40,781 nt of DNA from an uncultured bacterium (GCA_937924755.1 CALEVZ010000023.1:1-40781), one strand, 5' to 3'; positions 8,043-17,932 are shown, numbered from the stretch's first letter. Made by a program: numbers and translations. The notes: generated by a model not told the origin, from the letters alone.

Positions 8043-9239
8043 ATGCGGCAGGCCCTTCAGAGCGTCGGCACTCCCGACCATGTGGCGCTCGCGTACGACG
8101 CGTGGGCGCCCGTGGGCGACGACGGCAAGGTGCCCGATAACGACAGGCCCGATTGGCTCTCCCAAATCGCCGGCATCTCCGTCTCGCCCGACTACTCCCG
8201 AAGCTTCGAGCGCTGGAGGAAGAGCTTCTCGGCGGCTGGCGATCGAGTCTTCGAGCTCGCGCTCGCGAGCCGGCTGCTCGTCGGGCACGGCAACTCGAGC
8301 GCGAGCGACATCGGCCTTACCGTGCATCACACATGGGGCGTCCCGCTCATCCCCGGCTCGGCGCTGAAAGGCCTGGCCGCGCATTATCTAGATGCCGTGT
8401 ATGGACCGTCGGACCCCGACAAAACCCCCTGGGAACAGGAAGGCGAAGAGCGCATCCGGGCGGCGTACCAGGGCGTTTCGTGGCGGGGCCGGCGCATCGA
8501 GCGTGGACCCGGTGAGGTCTACCGCGCGCTCTTCGGTGCGCCTGACGCCGATGGAGACGATGCGATGCGGGAGAATGGGCTAGAGGCAGGCGCAACGGCG
8601 GGCCTCGTCACCTTCCACGATGCGCTCTACGTGCCGGGTAGCGTGCGCGAAGACAAGCCCTTTGTGGCTGATGTGCTGACGGTTCATCAGAAGGGCTATT
8701 ACGACTCGGCGGGCGGAAGTTTGCCCAACGACTCCGACAGCCCCAATCCGGTGGCGTTTCTCACCGTGCGTCCCGGCGTGCGCTTCCTCTTGGCGCTGTC
8801 GGGCCCGCCGGAGTGGACGGAGCTCGCCGAGCGGCTGCTTCGAGACGCGCTGGAAAAGTGGGGCGTCGGCGGCAAGACGAGCGCGGGCTACGGGCGGCTG
8901 ATCGCGCCCGAGCGATCGGCGGCGTCCGCGCACTCGGCAACCACCGCTCCGCGCGGCACGCTTCCGAAAGCCGGCGATCGTGTCGAGGCGACGCTCCTCG
9001 AGGAACGCACAAAAAAGGGCGGCTGGAAGGCCAGACACGACCCCTCGGGTCTCGCTGGACTCATCCACAATAGCGCCGATGTTCCAGCGACGGCGAAGGC
9101 AGGTGACCGTCTGACGCTCACCGTGGCCGCGGTGAGCGACCGGGAGATCGCCTTTCAGGTTCCGACCCGGGGGCAACCGCCTTCCCACCGGAAACGAAGG
9201 GAAGGAAGTAGATGGCAGAGGCCAGGTCCACTCTCCTGA
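8043..9239 (+). CDS. cmr6: Type III-B RAMP protein Cmr6 with C-terminal extension
   Basis: Cmr6 caps the Cmr4 filament next to Cmr1. The product is 398 residues. The RAMP core has VPLIPGSALKGLAAHYL near residues 100-116, a TFHDALYVPG segment and the Gly-rich loop GVGGKTSAGYGRL near 274-286. After the core there are about 100 further residues. A linker leads to a small beta-rich segment (GDRVEATLLEE, then GGWKARHDPSG, then GDRLTLTVAAV) resembling an OB-fold or S1-like nucleic-acid-binding module, followed by a basic tail. ATG 8043 follows the cmr5 stop by two bases. The last 28 bases overlap the CARF gene. Confidence 0.9.
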   Translation: MRQALQSVGTPDHVALAYDAWAPVGDDGKVPDNDRPDWLSQIAGISVSPDYSRSFERWRKSFSAAGDRVFELALASRLLVGHGNSSASDIGLTVHHTWGVPLIPGSALKGLAAHYLDAVYGPSDPDKTPWEQEGEERIRAAYQGVSWRGRRIERGPGEVYRALFGAPDADGDDAMRENGLEAGATAGLVTFHDALYVPGSVREDKPFVADVLTVHQKGYYDSAGGSLPNDSDSPNPVAFLTVRPGVRFLLALSGPPEWTELAERLLRDALEKWGVGGKTSAGYGRLIAPERSAASAHSATTAPRGTLPKAGDRVEATLLEERTKKGGWKARHDPSGLAGLIHNSADVPATAKAGDRLTLTVAAVSDREIAFQVPTRGQPPSHRKRREGSRWQRPGPLS

Positions 9240-10489
9240 TCTGCACTGTTGGCGGGAGCGCTGAGCCGGTGGTCGCCGCGCTGAACTATTGGCAGCCCGT
9301 GCGGGTTCTCTTCGTCCACACTCCGCAGACGAAAGCCTACATCGAAGCCGAGATCGTTCTGAAGGCGCGCGACGAAGGCGTGGATCTCGATGCAGGACGG
9401 TACGACCTGTTCGAGTTGCCGGACGGGCAGGACCTCGCGAGCTGCCTCGACCGGCTGCAAGAATTGAACGAGGAGGTCGAGCGGTGGACACACCGCGGTG
9501 CTGGATACCAGGTCGTCGTCGACTTCACCGGCGGTACGAAGTGCATGTCGGCGGCAGCTGCGCTCCAGGCCCGCCGGTGGCCCTGCCTGTTCTCGTATGT
9601 CGGCGGCAGCGGGCGCACCAAGGACGGCGTGGGCGTCGTGATCTCCGGTGCCGAGAAGGTCGTCCACCAGGCGAATCCCTGGGATGCACTGGGGTACCAA
9701 GCTGTCGAGGACTTCGTCGCGCTGTTCGACCAGCACGCGTTCCGCGCGGCCGCGCACATCGCCGGGACGGCGAAGAAGCGTGTGAGCCGCCCGGATCGCA
9801 AGCGCGAGTTTGCCGTGCTCGAGCGGTTGGCCAGTGGGTTCGACGCCTGGGACAGGTTCGACCACAAGACGAGCAAGGCCAGTCTGGAGGACATCGACAA
9901 GTGCGCCAACGACTTGCGCGCCGTGGTCGGTCAAGCCAGGGGGAACGCAGTTCTCGCCGCCTTGAGACAGAGCCGGACTTTTCTCGAGGAGATGTGCCGG
10001 GCAGCCCATCCGGGTCGTCCTCACATCCTCGACCTTCTGACGAACGCCAGGCGCCGCAAGCAGGAAGGCCGCCTCGACGATGCCATGGCTAGACTCTACC
10101 GGGCCATCGAGGCTCTGGGGCAGGTGGCGCTGCGGGAGCGACACGGCATCGAAAACACCGGGAGCGTCCCGCTGGAACGCGTCCCCGGGACGCTCCGCCA
10201 GGCGTGGGCAGCTCGGGCCAGCGAAGGCCACGTGAAACTCGGCCTGCAAGACGTGTTCGAGCTCCTCGCAAGCCTGCGGGACCCGCTGGGCCAGAGGTTC
10301 CACGATGCAGGGCTTGGCGGCCAGTCGTCACCCCTGGTCGCGCGGAATCAGTCGATCCTGGCGCACGGTTTCCAGCCGGTCGGCGACAGTGTGCTGGAGA
10401 AGCTTTGGCCCGTCGCGCTCTCGCTAGCGGACCTCGACGAGGCGAGCTTGCCTTCCTTCCCCACCCTCGGCGAGAGAGGGGAGCACTGA
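9212..10489 (+). CDS. CRISPR-associated CARF-HEPN effector, TIGR02710 type
   Basis: This is the likely ancillary RNase of the Cmr system. The 425-residue product has an N-terminal CARF (Rossmann-like) domain with the strand [13 protein letters not shown] and the ligand-binding loop [13 protein letters not shown] (G107-S113). The C-terminal helical region carries an R-x6-H HEPN motif, R378 to H385 in RNQSILAHG. Family knowledge: CARF domains of type III effectors bind cyclic oligoadenylate made by Cas10 and activate the HEPN RNase for non-specific RNA cleavage. Which ring size activates it cannot be read from the sequence. The start overlaps cmr6 by 28 bases, and the stop lies two bases before the DUF499 start codon, so it belongs to the same transcript. 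Confidence 0.88.
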   Translation: MAEARSTLLICTVGGSAEPVVAALNYWQPVRVLFVHTPQTKAYIEAEIVLKARDEGVDLDAGRYDLFELPDGQDLASCLDRLQELNEEVERWTHRGAGYQVVVDFTGGTKCMSAAAALQARRWPCLFSYVGGSGRTKDGVGVVISGAEKVVHQANPWDALGYQAVEDFVALFDQHAFRAAAHIAGTAKKRVSRPDRKREFAVLERLASGFDAWDRFDHKTSKASLEDIDKCANDLRAVVGQARGNAVLAALRQSRTFLEEMCRAAHPGRPHILDLLTNARRRKQEGRLDDAMARLYRAIEALGQVALRERHGIENTGSVPLERVPGTLRQAWAARASEGHVKLGLQDVFELLASLRDPLGQRFHDAGLGGQSSPLVARNQSILAHGFQPVGDSVLEKLWPVALSLADLDEASLPSFPTLGERGEH

Positions 10490-10490
10490 G

Positions 10491-10537
10491 CATGGCCCTC
10501 ACCAATCACGAACGCGTCGGCAAAGCGCTGGAGCTGC
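10491..10537 (+). repeat. 47-bp direct repeat, right copy
   Basis: Identical to 2131-2177. It begins one base after the CARF stop codon (10487-10489) and covers the first 15 codons of the intact DUF499 gene. Upstream sequences differ between the two copies, so homology starts sharply at the start codon. Confidence 0.95.
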
Positions 10538-13500
10538 TGAAGTCCGGCCTGGGGCCTTTCGTCGCCCGCGAGATAAAAGCGGCCATCGAGTCGGGCCGCC
10601 TGAATCTGGAGCAGGTGCGCGGCTTCGCCGAAGACCCGCTGCTCGGCCAAAAGCCCATCGAGGAGTGGGATACCGCCGCCGTCTTGAAGCTGATGTGGGA
10701 AACCTGGAACGCGGTCTTCAGGAAGACGCTGGGCGCCTCCGAGCGCAGCCTGGTGTCGGAGATCCGCGACTGGCGCAACAGGTGGGCGCACCAGACGCCC
10801 TTTTCCAGTGACGATGCCTACCGCGCGCTGGATTCGGCCGGGCGTTTGCTGACGGCGGTCTCCGCCCCGCAGGCGGAGGAGGTGGACAAGATCAAGATGG
10901 AGCTGCTGCGCGTGCGGTTCGACGAGCAGGTGCGGAACGAAAGGCGCAGGAGCGCGGGCACGGCCATCGAGAGCCAGGCGACGGGCGGCCTGAAGCCCTG
11001 GCGCGAGGTGATCACCCCCCACGAGGATGTGGCCAGCGGCCGTTACCAGCAGGCGGAGTTCGCCGCCGACCTCTGGCAGGTCCACATCGGCCAGGGGAGC
11101 GACGAGTACCGAGACCCGGCCGAGTTTTTCCGACGCACGTACCTCACCGAAAGCTTGCAGCGGCTCCTCGTCAACGCGGTGCTGCGCCTCGCGGGCAGGG
11201 GCGGCGACCCGGTGGTGCAGCTGCAGACCAACTTCGGCGGCGGCAAGACCCATTCGATGCTGGCGCTTTATCACCTGCTCTCCGGGGTTGCGCCCGGTGA
11301 GCTCGCAGGCGTCGACGCCGTTCTCGCCCAGGCTGGTACCAGCGAGCTCCCGATCGCGCGCCGGGTCGTCCTGGTCGGCAACAAGATCTCGCCGGGCAAC
11401 CCGGTGACCAAGCCCGACGGCACGGTGGTGCGCACCCTGTGGGGGGAGCTCGCCTGGCAGCTGGGCGGCAGAGACGCGTTCGAGCGGGTGCGCGCCGACG
11501 ACGAGCGGGCCACCAGCCCGGGAGATGCGTTGCGGGAGCTCTTCAACCGGTACGGCCCCTGTCTGGTGTTGATCGACGAGTGGGTCGCCTACGCCCGCCA
11601 GCTCCACGAGCAGAGCGACCTGCCCGCCGGCAGCTTCGAGACGCAGTTCACCTTCGCCCAGGTGCTCACCGAGTCCGCCCGGCTCGCCACGAACTGTCTG
11701 CTGGTCATCAGCCTGCCGGCCTCGGATACCGCGGGCTCACCCCACGCCAGCGCCGATGACGCCGAGGTCGGCGGTCAGCGGGGCCGCGAAGCGCTCGACC
11801 GACTGCGCAACGTGGTCGGCCGGCTCGAGTCGTCGTGGCGGCCGGCCAGCGCCGAGGAAGGGTTCGAAATCGTGCGCCGGCGGCTGTTCCAGCCGCTTGT
11901 CGAGCCAGGTCAGTTCGTGGCTCGCGATACCGTGGCCCGCGCGTTTTACGACTTTTACCGCACCCAGGCCCAGGAGTTTCCCCCCGAGTGCCGCGACGCC
12001 GAGTACGAGAAGCGCCTGCGCGCCGCCTATCCGATCCATCCCGAAGTGTTCGACCGCCTGTACACCGACTGGTCGACGCTGGTGAAGTTCCAGCGCACCC
12101 GCGGCGTGCTGCGCCTGATGGCGGCGGTCATTCACAGCCTGTGGGAGAGGGGCGACCGCAACCCACTGATCCTGCCGGCGAGCATCCCCATCGACGACCC
12201 GCGCGTGCAGTTCGAGCTGACCCGCTACCTCTCGGACAACTGGCTGCCGGTCATCGAGAAGGATGTGGATGGGCCGAACTCCTTGCCGCTGCGGCTGGAC
12301 AGCGAAATCCCCAACCTGGGCAAGTCCGCCGCCTGCCGCCGGATCGCTCGCACGATCTACCTCGGCTCGGCGCCGACGCTGACGGCGGCCAACCGTGGCA
12401 TCGAGGACCGCCGCGTGAAGCTCGGCTGCGTGATGCCCGGCGAATCGCCTGCGATCTTCGGCGATGCCCTGCGGCGGCTGGCCGGCGCCGCGACGTACCT
12501 CTATCAGGACGGACCCCGCTTCTGGTACTCGACCCAGCCCACGGTCACCAAGCTCGCCGAGGACCGCGCGGAGCAGCTCAAACGCGACCCCGACAAGGTG
12601 GTGCAGGAACTGGAGCGACGCCTGCGTGGCGACCTGCACAAGACCGGCGATTTCCGGCGCGTCCACCCGTTGCCCAGATCGGGGCAGGACGTGCCGGACG
12701 ATCTTGACACCCGCCTGGTGGTGCTCGGCGTCGAGCACCCCTACAGCAAGGAACCGAAAAACCCCGCCGAGGTCGCCGCGCAGGCCATCCTCGAGTTCCG
12801 CGGCAGCGCGCCGCGCCTGTATCGCAACACCCTGGTCTTTCTCGCCGTGGACAGAACGCGGTGGCAGGACCTCGACGAGGCCGTGCGCCGCTACCTGGCC
12901 TGGGAGTCCATCGTGGCCGAGAAGGACACCCTGGACCTCTCGCCCCATCAGGTGAAACAGGCGGAAGCGCAGCGCCAGGCGGCGGACGGCGCGGTGACCG
13001 CCCGGCTGCCGGAGGCGTACCAATGGTTGCTCGTTCCAACACAGAGCAGCCCACAGGCCCCCATCGAGTGGCAAGCCATCCGTCTGTCGGGCCAGGACGC
13101 GCTGGCCGTGCGGGCGAGCAGGAAGCTGCGCAACGACGAGCTGCTGGTGACCGGCATGGCCCCTTCGCGCCTGCGCATGGAGCTGGATCGCGTACCCCTC
13201 TGGCGCGGCAATCACGTCGCCATCCGACAGCTCGTGGAGGACTTCGCCAGATACCTCTATCTCCCGAGGCTCGCCGACTCCTCCGTGGTGCTGGAGGCGA
13301 TCCGGGGTGGCCTGGCCCTCTTGACGTGGGATCTGGACTCCTTCGCCTACGCCGAACGCTACGACGAACAGGCCAACCGCTTCCAGGGCCTGCAGTACGC
13401 CCACCTGGTGCAGCTTGCCGACCGCGACCCCGTGGGTTTGCTCGTCAAGCCCGAGGCGGCGCGCGCCCAGCTGGAGGCGGAGCGGCCGGCGGTCACCACA

Positions 13501-13848
13501 CCACCACCTTCGGCGCCGCCGGCGCCGAGTGGACAAACGGGCACCGAGGTCGGGCCATCGCCCGGCGGCGCGGCCGGCGCATGCCCGCCGGTTTCACCGA
13601 GCGGCGTGGACCGGCCAAAGCGTTTCCATGGGACGGTGGCGCTGGATCCGACCCGCGTCGGCAGGGACGCCAGCCGCATCGCCGACGAGGTCATCACCCA
13701 CCTGGCAGGTCTGGTCGGAGCAGAGGTCAAGGTGACCCTGGAGATCGAGGCGATCGTTCCCCCCGGTGCCCCCGAGCACGTCGTGCGCACGGTCACCGAG
13801 AACTGCCGCACGCTCAGATTCACAAGCCACGGGTTCGAAAACGAGTGA
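10492..13848 (+). CDS. Swt1-type HEPN / DUF499 (COG1483) ATPase
   Basis: The product is a large 1118-residue predicted AAA-superfamily ATPase. The N-terminal ~130 residues form a Swt1-like HEPN domain with an R-x4-H motif (R95-NRWA-H100). The ATPase core has Walker A FGGGKTHS (residues 248-255) and Walker B CLVLIDEW (357-364, D362/E363). The C-terminus ([18 protein letters not shown], then [10 protein letters not shown] and ENCRTLRF) matches the conserved end of DUF499 ATPases. DUF499 proteins elsewhere sit in defence islands with DUF1156 DNA methylases, which are absent here. Two bases separate the CARF stop from its ATG, and GGGGAG within the CARF gene serves as ribosome binding site, so it is co-transcribed with the Cmr genes. 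Whether it acts with the Cmr complex or separately is unknown. Confidence 0.88.
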   Translation: MALTNHERVGKALELLKSGLGPFVAREIKAAIESGRLNLEQVRGFAEDPLLGQKPIEEWDTAAVLKLMWETWNAVFRKTLGASERSLVSEIRDWRNRWAHQTPFSSDDAYRALDSAGRLLTAVSAPQAEEVDKIKMELLRVRFDEQVRNERRRSAGTAIESQATGGLKPWREVITPHEDVASGRYQQAEFAADLWQVHIGQGSDEYRDPAEFFRRTYLTESLQRLLVNAVLRLAGRGGDPVVQLQTNFGGGKTHSMLALYHLLSGVAPGELAGVDAVLAQAGTSELPIARRVVLVGNKISPGNPVTKPDGTVVRTLWGELAWQLGGRDAFERVRADDERATSPGDALRELFNRYGPCLVLIDEWVAYARQLHEQSDLPAGSFETQFTFAQVLTESARLATNCLLVISLPASDTAGSPHASADDAEVGGQRGREALDRLRNVVGRLESSWRPASAEEGFEIVRRRLFQPLVEPGQFVARDTVARAFYDFYRTQAQEFPPECRDAEYEKRLRAAYPIHPEVFDRLYTDWSTLVKFQRTRGVLRLMAAVIHSLWERGDRNPLILPASIPIDDPRVQFELTRYLSDNWLPVIEKDVDGPNSLPLRLDSEIPNLGKSAACRRIARTIYLGSAPTLTAANRGIEDRRVKLGCVMPGESPAIFGDALRRLAGAATYLYQDGPRFWYSTQPTVTKLAEDRAEQLKRDPDKVVQELERRLRGDLHKTGDFRRVHPLPRSGQDVPDDLDTRLVVLGVEHPYSKEPKNPAEVAAQAILEFRGSAPRLYRNTLVFLAVDRTRWQDLDEAVRRYLAWESIVAEKDTLDLSPHQVKQAEAQRQAADGAVTARLPEAYQWLLVPTQSSPQAPIEWQAIRLSGQDALAVRASRKLRNDELLVTGMAPSRLRMELDRVPLWRGNHVAIRQLVEDFARYLYLPRLADSSVVLEAIRGGLALLTWDLDSFAYAERYDEQANRFQGLQYAHLVQLADRDPVGLLVKPEAARAQLEAERPAVTTPPPSAPPAPSGQTGTEVGPSPGGAAGACPPVSPSGVDRPKRFHGTVALDPTRVGRDASRIADEVITHLAGLVGAEVKVTLEIEAIVPPGAPEHVVRTVTENCRTLRFTSHGFENE

Positions 13849-13857
13849 AGCGGGCAG

Positions 13858-13875
13858 GCCGGCCGCGCGGCTGGC
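13858..13875 (+). terminator. Weak hairpin at the end of the defence operon
   Basis: GCCGGCC and GGCTGGC form a 7-bp stem (one G-U pair) around a GCGC loop, 10 bases after the DUF499 stop and just before the end of the convergent DUF3891 gene. Only a short T-rich stretch (CTTTGTCT) follows, so termination is plausible but not assured. Confidence 0.35.
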
Positions 13876-13883
13876 GGCTTTGT

Positions 13884-14696
13884 CTACGCCTCGGCTGCCG
13901 CGCCGTCCCTCCCGGCTCCCCGCCCGCCGGGGGCGGGCGTGCCGGGGGCCAGCAGCGTCCATGACAGGGTGACGACCGCGGCGGTGCGCCAGGCGGCCCG
14001 CAACTGCGCGTCGCTTTCGTAGAAGCGCGCGGGAAGCACCACCCCCTCGGCGTGCACGCTCAGGCGACGGCCGGCCAGGGGCCAGGGGCGCAGGCGGTAG
14101 GTCCGCTCCCCGACGCGGGTGACTTGCAGCTCCGCCTCTCCCTCCCGCTGCGGTAGGCCCGGCAAGGTGCGCTGTCCGCCTGCGCCGACGCTCAACAGCA
14201 CCGCCAGCGCGTCGGTGAGGCGCAGGATGGCGCGGTTGCGGCGGTCCCCTTCGCCCCGGAACAGATCCGCGTAGCGGGGCTGCGCCGCCAGCTCCTCTGC
14301 CAGCGCCGCCTGGCGCCCCTGCTCACGGGCCAGGAACTCCGGGGAGGGTGAGGACGAGTAGCTGCGCGCCAGGTGGGCGACGTGGTGCGACACCAGGTAC
14401 GCCACGTAGCGGCCGCGGGTGGCGGCGCGCTCCACGCAGGCCGTCCACACCTCTTCGTGCTCGCCCGGCGGCAGCGAATCGAAGGCCACCGGCGCGCCGC
14501 TCGCCGCGCGGCGGGGCTCCTCCTCCCGCCCATCCCAGCCGGCGTCGTGCAACAGCGCCGCCGCCAGCACTTCGGCACGGGGCGCCGGCCGCGGCGTAGT
14601 GCGGTTGCCCCAGTGGTCGGCCAGCTGGAAGGCGAGCAGGGCGTGGGTCGACTGGCGGAGGGCGATCCAGCCGTCGCCGCAGGGATGCAGGATCAT
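13884..14696 (-). CDS. DUF3891 family protein
   Basis: The 270-residue product fits DUF3891. An N-terminal HD-like histidine/aspartate pattern is visible: STHALLAFQLADHWG near residues 16-30 and LAAALLHDAGWD near 44-55. A further His pair (VSHHVAHLAR) follows. The biochemical role of DUF3891 is unknown; the HD-like arrangement hints at a metal-dependent hydrolase (inference). The ATG at 14696 overlaps the stop of the patatin gene by four bases, so the two are one operon. The C-terminus is Gly/Ala-rich low-complexity sequence and may be disordered. Confidence 0.75.
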   Translation of the reverse strand: MILHPCGDGWIALRQSTHALLAFQLADHWGNRTTPRPAPRAEVLAAALLHDAGWDGREEEPRRAASGAPVAFDSLPPGEHEEVWTACVERAATRGRYVAYLVSHHVAHLARSYSSSPSPEFLAREQGRQAALAEELAAQPRYADLFRGEGDRRNRAILRLTDALAVLLSVGAGGQRTLPGLPQREGEAELQVTRVGERTYRLRPWPLAGRRLSVHAEGVVLPARFYESDAQLRAAWRTAAVVTLSWTLLAPGTPAPGGRGAGRDGAAAEA

Positions 14697-15595
14697 GGCC
14701 GGCTCCCTCCCCGCCCCGCCAGGGCGGCGCGGATGGCCGGCAGGGCGGCGCGCGCCGCGTCCTCTCCCGCCTCGATGAGCCGCTTCTTTTGGGAGAAGTC
14801 GTTGTAGGCCACGTCGCCCACCCGGGGCTCGATCACCACGTCGGCGTCCCGGGCCTTGAGGCGGCCGATTTCGGCGGCCATGATGGCGACGGCGTGGTAC
14901 GCGATCCCCAAAGGCGAGCGGGGCGCCGTCGGGGGGATGGCTGCGGGGATGGCGACGGCGATGACGACGTCGGCCCCCAGGCGGCGGGCCACCGCCACCG
15001 GCACCGGCTCCACCACCCCGCCGTCCACCAGCGTCACCTCGCCCACCTGCACCGGCACGAACACTCCCGGGATGGCGCAGGAGGCGTGCACCGCTTCGGC
15101 CACCGGGCCGCGGCTGAAGACCACCGGGGCCCCGGTGCGCAAATCGGTGGCCACGGCGGCGTAGGGCACCGCCATGTCCTCGATGTTCCTGGCCTTGACA
15201 TGGGCGTTGACGAACCTACGCAGCCGCTCCCCCTTGACGAAGCCGCCGGAGAAGATGGCCAGGGCGCGCACGTCGAAAAGATCCTCCTCCTGCACGTCGA
15301 GGGCGTGGAACTCGGCGTCCAGCACCCGCCCGGAGTCGGCGTACAGCGCCCCCACCAGGCTGCCCACCGAGGTGCCCACCACCAGGTGGATGGGGATCTT
15401 CTCCTGCTCCAACACCCGCAGCACGCCGATTTCAGCAAACCCGCGCGCGCCGCCGCCGCCCAACGCCAGCCCCACCCGCGGTGCGGGAGCGACCTCCGAA
15501 CTCGCCGGGAAAGCCGCCTGGGGAGGTGGCGCGGAGGCACACCCGCCGGCCCCAAGGGCGAGAAGCACCAGGCCGTTACGCACTCTTTCCCGCAT
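14693..15595 (-). CDS. Patatin-like phospholipase, probable exported lipoprotein
   Basis: The 300-residue product is a serine lipid hydrolase of the patatin/RssA type. It has the oxyanion-hole loop GGGGARG (residues 46-52), the nucleophile elbow G-T-S76-V-G and the catalytic Asp in VDGGVVEP near residue 190, so the Ser-Asp dyad is complete. The N-terminus is a short basic stretch, a hydrophobic segment and AGGC at Cys19, a near-match to a lipobox, so it may be a membrane-anchored lipoprotein. ATG 15595 is preferred over GTG 15601 because GGGGAG lies nine bases upstream of the ATG. It is divergent from the glycosyltransferase at 15676. Confidence 0.85.
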   Translation of the reverse strand: MRERVRNGLVLLALGAGGCASAPPPQAAFPASSEVAPAPRVGLALGGGGARGFAEIGVLRVLEQEKIPIHLVVGTSVGSLVGALYADSGRVLDAEFHALDVQEEDLFDVRALAIFSGGFVKGERLRRFVNAHVKARNIEDMAVPYAAVATDLRTGAPVVFSRGPVAEAVHASCAIPGVFVPVQVGEVTLVDGGVVEPVPVAVARRLGADVVIAVAIPAAIPPTAPRSPLGIAYHAVAIMAAEIGRLKARDADVVIEPRVGDVAYNDFSQKKRLIEAGEDAARAALPAIRAALAGRGGSRP

Positions 15596-15663
15596 CTGCA
15601 CACACTCCCCGCCCGAGCTCGCGAGCGGTCGGCCCGCCGCCCGGGGCGCGGCACTTCGTCCTT

Positions 15664-15675
15664 TAGAATACCCGG
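15664..15675 (+). promoter_or_regulatory. TAGAAT -10 box directly before the GT-C gene
   Basis: TAGAAT (15664-15669, five of six consensus positions) lies six bases before ATG 15676, with no ribosome binding site between. This is the arrangement expected for a leaderless mRNA. No good -35 hexamer is visible 16-18 bases upstream. Confidence 0.4.
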
Positions 15676-17850
15676 ATGAACAGCCGTCTGGGATGGTTGG
15701 GGGTGGCAGCGGTCATCGCCATGTCCGTCTGGGCGGCCCACGTCGACGACGCCGGTGGCCGCGAAGCCCTGGCCGGGCTGGCGCCGCTGCTGGAGCTCCT
15801 CACCGGGGCGGGTGAGTGGGTGGACGGTGGGGCGCGCGAGCTGATCCTGGGGGGAGGGTGGGCGGTGGTGGTGGCCCTTGCGGCGACGGTGCCGCGCCGG
15901 CGGGCGACGCCGCGGCGTGCGGCGCTGGCGGTGATGGCGCTGGCCGGCGCGGCGCAGCTGGCTCTGCTGGCCGACTGGGTGGCCGTGGGCGCCGCTGGAT
16001 GGGCGGTGGCGGCGGTGGTGGCGCTGGCGAAGCGGCAAAGACTCGCCGAGACCCTCGAAGCAGACACGGCCAACCCGACCCCGTGGAGCGCAGTCGACAC
16101 CGCCTGTCTGGTCGGCATTGCGGCCGCGGCCGCGCTGCTGCGCACCTGGGCTCTAAATACGATCCCAGACTCCATCGATGGCGAGCTGGGAGGCTTTTGG
16201 AACGGCGCCACCAACCTCTGCGGCATCCTGCTCGCCAACGAAGGGGTGGGCGGCGCCTGGGCACCCCTCGGCCTGTTGTACTACCTGCCCATGTACGGCG
16301 TGTTTCGGATCACCGGTGCAACGCTGCTGGGCGTTCGCCTGGCCTCGGCGGTGGTCGGGATTGTGACCACCGCTACGATCTTTCACGTCACTCGACGCCT
16401 GTTCGGGCGCCGCGCGGCTGTGCTGGCGGCCCTCATCTATACCCTCGAGCCGCTGCAGATCGGTTGGGGAAGAACCGACGTCCACCCCCACCACGCCACC
16501 TCCTGGGTCGGGCTGCTGCTGGTGCTGGCCACCGTGCGCGCCCTGGAGAGCGGGGCCAAGCGCCACTGGTGGTTGGTGGCGGGGCTGCAGGCGCTGTCGT
16601 GGCACCAGTACCCGTCCGGCCAGGTGGCGGTGCTGCTGCCCGCCGTGCTGCTGGGGCTGCACGTGCTGCGCGGATACGGCAAGGGAGGAGCGTGGCGGGT
16701 GCCTGCCGCAGCCGTGCTTTCCGGCGTCCTCGCCTGGGGCGCGGGGGGGGTGGCCCTCACCGCGGCGGTCACCGGTGAAGTGTCGCTGACGCGCTATCTG
16801 GATCGCCTGGGGCCGCGGGTACAGATCCAGCAGGAGGACGCACCGGGCACTCTTGCCCAACGGCTCGCCGGCGCCGGGCGCACGTCGGTGCGGCACACCG
16901 CGGACCTGGTGCGGGGGCTCACGCACGAGGCGCCGTACCTGTTCCACCAGGATCTGGTCAATCCGACTGCGGGGCTGCGTACGCGCACGGCCGCCTGGGC
17001 GGTCGTCGCTCTCTCTTTGCCCCTTCTCCTGGTCGGACTGGCGCACCCAGGGGCACGGCGACTGGCGGCGGTGGCCTGGTTGGCGGTGCTGGCAACCCTT
17101 CCCGCCGTCCTCTCCGAGGCCGCCTATCCCAAACGCGCTTCGATGCTCTTCCCGGCCCTGTGCATCCTCGCCGGCACCGGGGGAGCGATGCTGCTGGAGG
17201 CGGTCGAGAAAACGTGGGGGCGGCGCGGGGCGCTGGGCGCCCGGACCCTCACGGGAGCGGCGTTTGCGCTGTGGTTGTGCTTGGACTCCTTTCTGTTCTT
17301 TTCCGGGCAGCGGTTACCGCGCGCCCGGGTGGCGGACGTGGAGGCCGCGCGCCGCATCGCCGCCCAGATCGTGCCCGGAACGGTGGTACTGGGCCGTTTC
17401 GGCCACGCCTGGGCCGAGGGGCTCCTCCCTTTCCTCGTGCGTGATGCGCTGGTGCAGGAAGGGCGCGCCCCGGCGCTCGTCTACATGAGCTACGACGCGC
17501 GCGACAGCTGGCGCGCGATGCTCGCCGACCCCACCCGCATGGTGGCACGAATCCTCGATCACCCCCCTTACTACCTGGTCTGGGGCGCCGTGCCGGTGGA
17601 CGAGAGGTACTGGCGGCGCGCCGACGCCATCCGACGCGTCGTTCACGTGGTCTCGGTGGGCGACTGGCCAGCCGGTGAACCGACTCCCAGCGACGATTTG
17701 TGGGCCTCCGGCCTGCAACCTCTACCTGTGCGGTTTTCTGCACAACCCCGGGAGTACTTCGGGTGGATCGACGTGGCCGTGCAGGACCTCCCCGCAGACG
17801 GTACAGCCGCGGCCCCCCGGCCGACGGTGGACGGCGAACGGCCAGAGTGA
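15676..17850 (+). CDS. GT-C membrane glycosyltransferase (PMT/ArnT-like)
   Basis: The 724-residue product has many hydrophobic segments throughout the N-terminal two thirds, the layout of GT-C transferases that use lipid-linked sugar donors at the outer face of the inner membrane. After several membrane spans comes an acidic loop (TIPDSIDGELGGFWNGA, near residue 165), the position where GT-C enzymes carry their catalytic Asp. Segments such as LYYLPMYGVFRITG and GRRAAVLAALIYTLEPLQI resemble the PMT_2 family. The final ~170 residues form a soluble domain. Substrate cannot be read from the sequence. It is convergent with pilY1, separated by a strong hairpin. Start is the ATG six bases after a TAGAAT box. 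Confidence 0.78.
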   Translation: MNSRLGWLGVAAVIAMSVWAAHVDDAGGREALAGLAPLLELLTGAGEWVDGGARELILGGGWAVVVALAATVPRRRATPRRAALAVMALAGAAQLALLADWVAVGAAGWAVAAVVALAKRQRLAETLEADTANPTPWSAVDTACLVGIAAAAALLRTWALNTIPDSIDGELGGFWNGATNLCGILLANEGVGGAWAPLGLLYYLPMYGVFRITGATLLGVRLASAVVGIVTTATIFHVTRRLFGRRAAVLAALIYTLEPLQIGWGRTDVHPHHATSWVGLLLVLATVRALESGAKRHWWLVAGLQALSWHQYPSGQVAVLLPAVLLGLHVLRGYGKGGAWRVPAAAVLSGVLAWGAGGVALTAAVTGEVSLTRYLDRLGPRVQIQQEDAPGTLAQRLAGAGRTSVRHTADLVRGLTHEAPYLFHQDLVNPTAGLRTRTAAWAVVALSLPLLLVGLAHPGARRLAAVAWLAVLATLPAVLSEAAYPKRASMLFPALCILAGTGGAMLLEAVEKTWGRRGALGARTLTGAAFALWLCLDSFLFFSGQRLPRARVADVEAARRIAAQIVPGTVVLGRFGHAWAEGLLPFLVRDALVQEGRAPALVYMSYDARDSWRAMLADPTRMVARILDHPPYYLVWGAVPVDERYWRRADAIRRVVHVVSVGDWPAGEPTPSDDLWASGLQPLPVRFSAQPREYFGWIDVAVQDLPADGTAAAPRPTVDGERPE

Positions 17851-17875
17851 TCCTCCTCCCCCCCGGCAAACGAAC

Positions 17876-17907
17876 GGCGGGGCGGATCCCTTCGGACCCG
17901 CCCCGCC
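17876..17907. terminator. Strong bidirectional hairpin between convergent genes
   Basis: A 14-base stem (17876-17889 with 17894-17907) around a CTTC loop pairs at 13 of 14 positions; the odd pair becomes G-U on the minus-strand RNA. It is very GC-rich and lies between the stop of the + strand glycosyltransferase (17850) and the stop of the - strand pilY1 gene (17933). It can serve as terminator for both. There is no clear U-tract on either side. Confidence 0.7.
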
Positions 17908-17932
17908 CCCGGTGCGTCACGCTTGGCCGGCG

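Noticed and set aside
2131-10537. The 47-bp repeats as transposon target-site duplications
   Set aside because: They are far longer than usual target-site duplications, lie exactly at a gene start, and no transposase or terminal inverted repeats are present.
11737-13536. 599-codon open frame on the - strand
   Set aside because: It is antisense to the DUF499 gene and shows no recognisable domain.
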